Made by a program: the position numbers and the translations under genes | In this document: piece after piece, positions 31,751-38,795 of the stretch | How positions within the stretch are numbered: the first letter of the stretch is position 1 | How the letters are laid out: each line of letters begins with the position of its first letter | Source of the DNA: an uncultured Flavobacteriales bacterium | GTDB lineage: Bacteria; Bacteroidota; Bacteroidia; Flavobacteriales_D; Sanyastnellaceae | Direction: 5' to 3' | NCBI GenBank assembly: GCA_937967465.1 | Contig: CALBSW010000118.1 | Coordinates: forward strand, 1-38,795 | Length of the DNA: 38,795 bases | The notes under the pieces: model-generated | The model's database searches: none | Told to the model about the DNA's origin: nothing | What the model saw: only the letters and a program-made list of their open reading frames with translations

Positions 31751-34041
31751 TACAACACTTCGAGTTTGGCAAACTTCAGCAGGAGTTGCTTCTGGCCTGC
31801 AGAGGGGAAGAAGACGGTGGCCTTCACGTTGGGTTCCTCGCCCTCGAGCTTGAGGACCTTGCCTTTGCCGAATCGGGCATGCTTCACCTCCACGCCAGGT
31901 GCTATTGCCCCAGAGGCGGCCGGCGCCGCACCAGCAGAAGGTGCTCCACCCGGCGCATTGGAGACCTTTTTCATGCCCGGCTTGGGGGGCACGCCCCCGC
32001 GGTTTCCGGAGGGCATGGGCTTGTAGAAGGAGGTTCGGGCCGAATTGAAGTCGAAAGGCTCAGGGCGCTTGGCACTCACCGTGGGCAGGTTGAGGTACTG
32101 TTCGTCGATTTCCTCAATGAAACGAGAAGGCTCGTTTTGGATGAGTTGGCCCCACCGATAACGGGTCAGGGCGTAGCTGAGGGTGGCCCGTTTCTCGGCG
32201 CGGGTCAGCGCGACATAAAAGAGGCGGCGCTCCTCTTCGAGTTCTTCTCTCGTATTGAGCGCCATCTGACTGGGGAAGAGATTCTCCTCCAATCCCACCA
32301 CATAGACGTAAGGGTACTCCAACCCTTTCGCGGCATGGATGGTCATCATCGAGACCTTGTCGTCGTCACCATCGTCCTGATCGGCGTCGGTGAGCAACGC
32401 CACATCCACGAGGAAGTCCCCCATGGTGCGGATGGCGTCGGGGTTGGTGGGGTCCACCTCCTCGGAGAACTCCTTCATGCCCGCCAGCAGCTCTTCGACA
32501 TTCTCATACCGCGCCACGCCTTCGGGCGTCTTGTCCTTGTGCAGCTCGCGGAGGAGGCCGGTGTGCTGGGCAATGTGGTGGCCGAGGTCGAAAGCGTTGG
32601 CCGTCTCGAGGCGGGTGGCAAACCCTTGCACCATGGTGGCGAAGTCCTGGAGTTTGCCCCAGGCCGCTCCTTTGATGTCTTCCGGCTTGCGCAACGGATC
32701 CTGCAACACGTCCCACAGGGAACATTCGTGGTGGGCAGCAGCCACGGTCAGCCGGTCCATGGTGGTTTTGCCGATGCCCCGGGCCGGATAATTGACCACG
32801 CGCTTGAAGCTCTCGTCGTCGGCCGGGTTGGCCGTGAGGCGGAAGTAGGCAATGAGGTCCTTGATTTCCTTTCGCTGGTAGAAACTGAGTCCACCGTAAA
32901 TGCGGTAGGGGATGTTGCGCTTCCGCAATTGCTCCTCGAACGCCCGGCTTTGGGCATTGGTGCGATACAGGATGGCGAAGTCTTGATGCTGGGCCTGCTC
33001 CCTGGACCGCGTGGTCATGATGGAGTCCGCAATGTGGCTGCCTTCGTCGTTGTCGCTGAGTGCGCGGTGCACATCAATCTTGTCTCCGTCGTCGTTGCCG
33101 GTCCAGACTTCTTTCTGGATCTGATCCTGGTTCTTGGCAATGATGGTGTTGGCCGCCTCGACGATGGTCTTCGTGCTGCGGTAGTTCTGCTCGAGCTTGT
33201 ACACGACGCAGTCAGGGTAGTCGCGCTGGAAGTTGAGGATGTTCTGGATGTTGGCCCCGCGGAAGCTGTAAATGCTCTGGGCGTCATCCCCCACGACGCA
33301 GACGTTCTCCCGGGCCGCACCCAACTGCCGGATGATGAGGTATTGGGCGAAGTTGGTGTCCTGATACTCGTCGACCAGGATGAAGGCGAATTTCTGCTGG
33401 TACTTGTGGAGGAGGTCCGGAAAGTCCCGCAGGAGGACATTGGTCTTGAAGAGCAAGTCGTCGAAGTCCATGGCGCCGGAACGCTGCAGCCTCTTGTTGT
33501 ATCCGGCATAGATCTCCGCAATCCGGGGACGTCCCGATTGCTGGTCCTCCCCCATGATGTCGGGGTTGGTGGCATAATCCTGCGGGCCGATGAGGTTGTT
33601 CTTGGCACCGGAGATGCGCCCGTGGATGGCGTTGGGTTTGTAGAGTTTGTCGTCCAAGCCCAGCCCCTTGATGACATCCTTGATGACACTGCGGCTGTCC
33701 TGTGTGTCGTAGATGGTGAAGTTGGACGGGTAGTTGATCCGGTCGGCTTCGATGCGGAGGATGCGGGCGAAGACGGAGTGGAAGGTGCCCATCCAGATGT
33801 TGCGGGCTTCCGATTCGCCGACGATCTTGCCGATGCGGCCCTTCATCTCGCGCGCAGCTTTGTTCGTGAAGGTGAGGGCGAGAATGGAGAAGGGATCGAC
33901 GCCCTGGTCGATCAGGTGGGCGATGCGGTGGGTGAGCACACGGGTTTTTCCGGAACCGGCTCCTGCCACCACCATCATCGGGCCTTCAATGTGCCCTGCT
34001 GCCGCCCGTTGGGCGTCGTTCAATCCCGCCAGCATCTCCAT
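31750..34041 (-). CDS. pcrA: UvrD/PcrA-type superfamily 1A DNA helicase
   Basis: 763 residues from ATG 34041. Unwinds DNA 3'-5' in nucleotide excision repair and removal of RecA or stalled polymerase. Motifs: Q motif LNDAQRAAA, Walker A AGAGSGKT (26-33), Ia TFTNKAAREM, II LVDEYQDTN, III GDDAQSIYSFRGA, IV NYRST, V HAAKGLEYPYVYVVGLEE, VI RRLFYVALTRAEKR. After a Gly/Pro/Ala-rich disordered linker (about 670-715), the C-terminal Tudor-like domain VKHARFGKGKVL...FAKLEVL is present, known in PcrA to contact RNA polymerase. The start is fixed by a perfect TACTTTTG five bases upstream. The lipoprotein and esterase genes follow on the same strand. Confidence 0.96.
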   Translation of the reverse strand: MEMLAGLNDAQRAAAGHIEGPMMVVAGAGSGKTRVLTHRIAHLIDQGVDPFSILALTFTNKAAREMKGRIGKIVGESEARNIWMGTFHSVFARILRIEADRINYPSNFTIYDTQDSRSVIKDVIKGLGLDDKLYKPNAIHGRISGAKNNLIGPQDYATNPDIMGEDQQSGRPRIAEIYAGYNKRLQRSGAMDFDDLLFKTNVLLRDFPDLLHKYQQKFAFILVDEYQDTNFAQYLIIRQLGAARENVCVVGDDAQSIYSFRGANIQNILNFQRDYPDCVVYKLEQNYRSTKTIVEAANTIIAKNQDQIQKEVWTGNDDGDKIDVHRALSDNDEGSHIADSIMTTRSREQAQHQDFAILYRTNAQSRAFEEQLRKRNIPYRIYGGLSFYQRKEIKDLIAYFRLTANPADDESFKRVVNYPARGIGKTTMDRLTVAAAHHECSLWDVLQDPLRKPEDIKGAAWGKLQDFATMVQGFATRLETANAFDLGHHIAQHTGLLRELHKDKTPEGVARYENVEELLAGMKEFSEEVDPTNPDAIRTMGDFLVDVALLTDADQDDGDDDKVSMMTIHAAKGLEYPYVYVVGLEENLFPSQMALNTREELEEERRLFYVALTRAEKRATLSYALTRYRWGQLIQNEPSRFIEEIDEQYLNLPTVSAKRPEPFDFNSARTSFYKPMPSGNRGGVPPKPGMKKVSNAPGGAPSAGAAPAASGAIAPGVEVKHARFGKGKVLKLEGEEPNVKATVFFPSAGQKQLLLKFAKLEVL

Positions 34042-34046
34042 GATTC

Positions 34047-34054
34047 CAAAAGTA
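34047..34054 (-). promoter_or_regulatory. -7 element TACTTTTG for pcrA
   Basis: Exact minus-strand TACTTTTG, then GAATC, then ATG 34041. A leader of one or two bases at most is implied. Confidence 0.65.
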
Positions 34055-34123
34055 GCCGGATTGGGTTGGCCGGCTCCGATCGCAGTCCACGAAGGGCCGT
34101 GGAATCATCTGCACAATTCGATG

Positions 34124-34153
34124 TTGGAATTCCCGTCATTTCACGTAGTTTTG
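34124..34153 (+). promoter_or_regulatory. Promoter TTG-N19-TAGTTTTG of the ribosomal protein operon
   Basis: TTG (34124-34126), 19 bp, TAGTTTTG (34146-34153): the best match to the Bacteroidota consensus in the window. Transcription would start near 34158, giving a leader of about 67 nt before rpsL. Confidence 0.8.
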
Positions 34154-34174
34154 CACCCCCGTTGAAAAATGGGG

Positions 34175-34194
34175 CAGGGCATGAATTGTCCCTG
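34175..34194 (+). promoter_or_regulatory. Hairpin in the rpsL leader
   Basis: CAGGG (34175-34179) pairs with CCCTG (34190-34194), with two more pairs possible around a bulge, in the predicted 5' leader. No T-run follows. It could be a ribosomal-protein feedback site, but I do not see a known S7 or S12 binding motif. Confidence 0.35.
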
Positions 34195-34224
34195 AATGTT
34201 TGAAAAAGACGCAGATAAGAAGCA

Positions 34225-34599
34225 ATGCCGACGATCCAACAGTTGATCCGCAAAGGCCGCACGGACAAGGTGTACACCTCCAAGTCCGCTGCACTCGACT
34301 CCTGTCCTCAGCGACGGGGTGTGTGCGTGCGTGTGTACACGACCACTCCTAAGAAGCCGAACTCCGCCATGCGGAAGGTGGCCCGTGTCCGCCTGACCAA
34401 CGGCAACGAAGTCAACGCTTACATCGGTGGTGAAGGCCACAACCTCCAGGAGCACAGCATCGTGCTGGTTCGCGGAGGTCGTGTGAAGGACCTGCCGGGT
34501 GTGCGCTACCACATTGTTCGCGGTGCATTGGACACCGCCGGTGTGGAAGGCCGCAACCAGCGTCGTTCGAAGTATGGAACCAAGCGCCCAAAGAAGTAA
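34225..34599 (+). CDS. rpsL: 30S ribosomal protein S12
   Basis: 124 residues from ATG 34225. The protein sits at the decoding centre and controls accuracy. The two conserved loops are TTTPKKPNSAMRKVARVRL and GGRVKDLPGVRYH; the lysines at the streptomycin-resistance positions (in PKKPNS and RVKDLPG) are wild type. Length is standard. It is the first gene of the operon, with an A-rich upstream region rather than a Shine-Dalgarno sequence, and lies 6 nt before rpsG. Confidence 0.99.
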   Translation: MPTIQQLIRKGRTDKVYTSKSAALDSCPQRRGVCVRVYTTTPKKPNSAMRKVARVRLTNGNEVNAYIGGEGHNLQEHSIVLVRGGRVKDLPGVRYHIVRGALDTAGVEGRNQRRSKYGTKRPKK

Positions 34600-34605
34600 T
34601 CTGTC

Positions 34606-35073
34606 ATGCGCCGTAGACAAGCAAAAAAGCACCCGCTGATTCCGGATCCCCGGTTCAACGACACGGACGTCACGTACTTCGTGAACAACCTCATGCTCAA
34701 GGGCAAGAAGAGCACTGCCTTTGACATCTTCTACACGGCCATCGACAAGGTGACCGAGCGCACGGGCGAAGACGGCCTGGAGCAGTGGAAGCAAGCAGTG
34801 GACGCCGTGACCCCGAATGTGGAGGTTCGCAGCCGCCGTGTGGGTGGTGCCACCTTCCAGATTCCCCAGCCCATTCGCGACAGCCGCAAGCGCAGCATGG
34901 CCGTGAAGTGGATCATCAGCTACGCCCGTCTCCGCAACGAGAAGACGATGGCAGACCGCCTGGCCGCTGAGATCATCGCCGCCAACAAGGGCGAAGGCGC
35001 CACGTTCAAGAAGAAAGAAGACACGCACCGCATGGCAGAAGCCAACAAGGCCTTCTCCCACTTCCGGTTCTGA
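34606..35073 (+). CDS. rpsG: 30S ribosomal protein S7
   Basis: 155 residues from ATG 34606. Primary assembly protein of the 30S head. It has the basic start MRRRQAKKHPLIPDPRF, NVEVRSRRVGGATFQIP, RKRSMAVKWIISYAR and the C-terminal KKKEDTHRMAEANKAFSHFR, all S7 hallmarks. In E. coli it is the operon's feedback regulator, acting between rpsL and rpsG; here that gap is only 6 nt (TCTGTC), so the same site cannot exist in that form. Confidence 0.99.
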   Translation: MRRRQAKKHPLIPDPRFNDTDVTYFVNNLMLKGKKSTAFDIFYTAIDKVTERTGEDGLEQWKQAVDAVTPNVEVRSRRVGGATFQIPQPIRDSRKRSMAVKWIISYARLRNEKTMADRLAAEIIAANKGEGATFKKKEDTHRMAEANKAFSHFRF

Positions 35074-35097
35074 CCCCAATCCCCGACCCACGAAACC

Positions 35098-37200
<2,103 letters not shown>

Positions 37201-37211
37201 GTCAACGCCAG

Positions 37212-37517
37212 ATGGCCCAGAAGATCCGCATCAAGCTGAAGAGCTACGACCACAACCTGGTCGACAAGTCTGCCGAGAAGATCGTGAAGACGGTCAAGTC
37301 GACGGGCGCCGTGGTGAGCGGTCCGATTCCGCTCCCGACGCACCAGCGCATCTATACCGTGCTGCGTTCGCCGCACGTCAACAAGAAGTCTCGCGAGCAG
37401 TTCGAGCTGAGCGCCTACAAGCGTCTGCTGGACATCTACAGCAATTCTTCCGCCACCGTCGACGCGCTGATGCGCCTCGAGTTGCCGAGTGGTGTGGAAG
37501 TCGAAATCAAAGTGTGA
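37212..37517 (+). CDS. rpsJ: 30S ribosomal protein S10
   Basis: 101 residues from ATG 37212. Full-length S10 (also NusE), with KIRIKLKSYDHNLVDKSAEK, GPIPLPTHQRIYTVLRSPHVNKKSREQFEL (here in part IPLPTHQRIYTVLRSPHV) and the end SGVEVEIKV. It is part of the 30S head and of antitermination complexes. It follows fusA directly without an intervening tuf gene and is 1 nt from rplC. Confidence 0.99.
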   Translation: MAQKIRIKLKSYDHNLVDKSAEKIVKTVKSTGAVVSGPIPLPTHQRIYTVLRSPHVNKKSREQFELSAYKRLLDIYSNSSATVDALMRLELPSGVEVEIKV

Positions 37518-37518
37518 C

Positions 37519-38148
37519 ATGCCCGGATTGATTGGAAAAAAGGTCGGCATGACCAGCATGTACAGTGAGGCGGGCAAGAACCTGCCCTGTACCGTGCTCG
37601 AGGTGGGACCCTGCGTGGTGACCCAGGTCAAGACCGAAGACAAGGATGGCTACGCTGCCGTGCAAGTGGGTTTTGGTGACCGCAAGGAAAACCGGACCAA
37701 CAAAGCCATGGCCGGCCACTTCAAGAAGGCGGGCGTTCACGCCCGTCAGGAGCTCGTGGAATTCCAAGGTTTTGAGCAGGACTACAACCCCGGTGACGAG
37801 GTGAAGCTCGAGGACGTGTTCCAAGAGGGAGAGTTCGTCTCCGTCGTGGGGACCAGCAAAGGCCGCGGTTTCCAAGGTGTGGTTCGCCGCCACGGCTTTG
37901 GTGGTGTCGGTCAGGCTACCCACGGTCAGCACAACCGGATGCGCGCCCCAGGTGCCATCGGTGCAGCCTCTACGCCGGCTCGTGTCTACAAGGGCATGCG
38001 CATGGCAGGTCAGATGGGCAACACCCGTGTGACCATCGAGAACCTCGAAGTGCTCAAGGTCATGTCTGAGGAAGGTCTGCTCGTCGTGAAAGGGGCTGTC
38101 CCCGGTCACAAGGGCGCCACTGTCATTGTTCGCAAGCCTGAAGCGTAA
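37519..38148 (+). CDS. rplC: 50S ribosomal protein L3
   Basis: 209 residues from ATG 37519 (MPGLIGKKVGMTSMYSEAGK), one base after the rpsJ stop. It carries the L3 extension loop with GTSKGRGFQGVVRRHGFGG and GQHNRMRAPGAIGAASTP near the peptidyl-transferase centre, and ends in HKGATVIVRKPEA. Early 50S assembly protein. Translation coupling to rpsJ is likely. The residue corresponding to the PrmB-methylated glutamine lies in THGQHNR. Confidence 0.99.
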   Translation: MPGLIGKKVGMTSMYSEAGKNLPCTVLEVGPCVVTQVKTEDKDGYAAVQVGFGDRKENRTNKAMAGHFKKAGVHARQELVEFQGFEQDYNPGDEVKLEDVFQEGEFVSVVGTSKGRGFQGVVRRHGFGGVGQATHGQHNRMRAPGAIGAASTPARVYKGMRMAGQMGNTRVTIENLEVLKVMSEEGLLVVKGAVPGHKGATVIVRKPEA

Positions 38149-38151
38149 GTC

Positions 38152-38778
38152 ATGAAAGTCCCTGTTTACAACATCGAAGGCAAGAAGACCTCCAGCAAGG
38201 AGTTGAGTGCGGACGTGTTTGGCATCGAGCCCAACGACCACGCCATCTACCTGGACGTCAAGCGCTACCTGGCCGCCCAGCGTCAGGGTACGCACAAAGC
38301 CAAGGAGCGCGCTGAGATTCAAGGTTCCACCAAGAAGATCAAGCGTCAGAAGGGAACGGGCGGTGCCCGTGCCGGTTCCATCAAGAACCCGCTCTTCGTG
38401 GGTGGTGGTACCATCTTCGGCCCGCGTCCCCGGAAGTACGACATCAAGCTCAACAAGAAGGTGACCAAGCTGGCCCGCAAGAGCGCTTTGACCTACAAGG
38501 TCAAGGAAGAAGGGGTCCGCATTGTCAAGGGTCTGTCCATGGACGCCCCCAAGACCAAGGAGCTCCTCAGCACGTTCGACAAGCTTGGCTTGGCGGACCA
38601 GAAGACCCTCGTGGTCGTCCCGGAGTTGAGCCGCGCCCTCTACCTGAGCAGCCGCAATCTGCCCAAGCACCGCGTCATGACGGCCGGTGACCTGAGCACC
38701 TATGACATCATGAACTGCCGCCAGATCGTGTTTGTGGACAACGCCCACGAAGTGATCACCGGCCTTCTCACCGCCTGA
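38152..38778 (+). CDS. rplD: 50S ribosomal protein L4
   Basis: 208 residues from ATG 38152, three bases after rplC. It has VYNIEGKKTSSKELSADVFG at the start, the tunnel loop around RQKGTGGARAGSIKNPLFVGGG (here in part QKGTGGARAGSIKNPLFV) and C-terminal NCRQIVFVDNAHEVI. L4 lines the exit tunnel and in E. coli represses the S10 operon; no S10 leader-type structure was seen here because rpsJ follows fusA so closely. Confidence 0.99.
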   Translation: MKVPVYNIEGKKTSSKELSADVFGIEPNDHAIYLDVKRYLAAQRQGTHKAKERAEIQGSTKKIKRQKGTGGARAGSIKNPLFVGGGTIFGPRPRKYDIKLNKKVTKLARKSALTYKVKEEGVRIVKGLSMDAPKTKELLSTFDKLGLADQKTLVVVPELSRALYLSSRNLPKHRVMTAGDLSTYDIMNCRQIVFVDNAHEVITGLLTA

Positions 38779-38782
38779 AGTC

Positions 38783-38795
38783 ATGAAGAACATCC
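38783..38795 (+). CDS. rplW: 50S ribosomal protein L23, start only (truncated by window end)
   Basis: ATG 38783 follows the rplD stop by 4 nt and begins MKNI before the window ends. The start is consistent with flavobacterial L23 and with the universal rplD-rplW order. The call rests mainly on position. Confidence 0.7.

Overview
The window comes from a high-GC member of the Bacteroidota, most likely a Flavobacteriales-type organism. The evidence is: a secreted protein with a type IX secretion (T9SS) C-terminal domain; GCTDxxACNYDPDAxxDDGSC repeats typical of secreted proteins in this group; TAnnTTTG-type -7 promoter elements; almost no Shine-Dalgarno sequences; a two-motif DnaJ; the DUF4290-murA pair; and an rpsL-rpsG-fusA cluster running directly into the S10 cluster without tuf. 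Coding density is very high. Many genes overlap by 1-4 nt and no gap between genes exceeds about 200 bp. I found no CRISPR array, insertion sequence or prophage.

Layout. 1-3394 (-): 3'-truncated M43 metalloprotease with many adhesive or calcium-type repeats. 3533-3605: tRNA-Gly(GCC) and its terminator. 3664-6265 (-): two outer-membrane/beta-barrel-like proteins and the Kdo transferase WaaA/KdtA. 6303-8279 (+): secreted arylsulfotransferase-like protein with a dockerin-like C-terminus. 8283-10249 (-): histidine kinase and OmpR-type regulator, divergent from an exported unknown protein (10299). 11145-13825 (+): DUF4290, MurA (with Asp in place of the fosfomycin-target Cys) and a TlpA-like thioredoxin. 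13941-20117 (+): a tightly packed stress-type cluster of grpE, dnaJ, ABC-2 exporter ATPase and permease, Ppx/GppA phosphatase and a sigma-54-type AAA+ response regulator without a DNA-binding domain. 20223-27547: stand-alone LepB-N-like membrane protein, AlaS (-), M23 peptidase, MerR regulator, HldD (-), PTPS/QueD, FolE and a BI-1 family protein. 27596-34041 (-): lipoproteins, a T9SS-exported peptidylarginine-deiminase-like enzyme, a TonB-domain lipoprotein, an alpha/beta esterase and PcrA/UvrD helicase. 34124-38795 (+): ribosomal protein operon rpsL-rpsG-fusA-rpsJ-rplC-rplD-rplW.

How the genes fit together. WaaA and HldD both serve the LPS inner core. FolE makes the substrate of the neighbouring PTPS enzyme. 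GrpE and DnaJ are DnaK co-chaperones, followed by an exporter and a Ppx-family enzyme. The M43 protease, arylsulfotransferase and deiminase form an exported enzyme set. A recurring theme is a -7-like element four or five bases before the start codon of several unrelated genes, which suggests leaderless or near-leaderless mRNAs. The items I consider most worth checking are the deiminase (it retains an R-x-R pair like the one that makes the Porphyromonas enzyme C-terminal-arginine specific), the start-proximal promoters, the HTH-less activator, and the free-standing signal-peptidase N-terminal domain.
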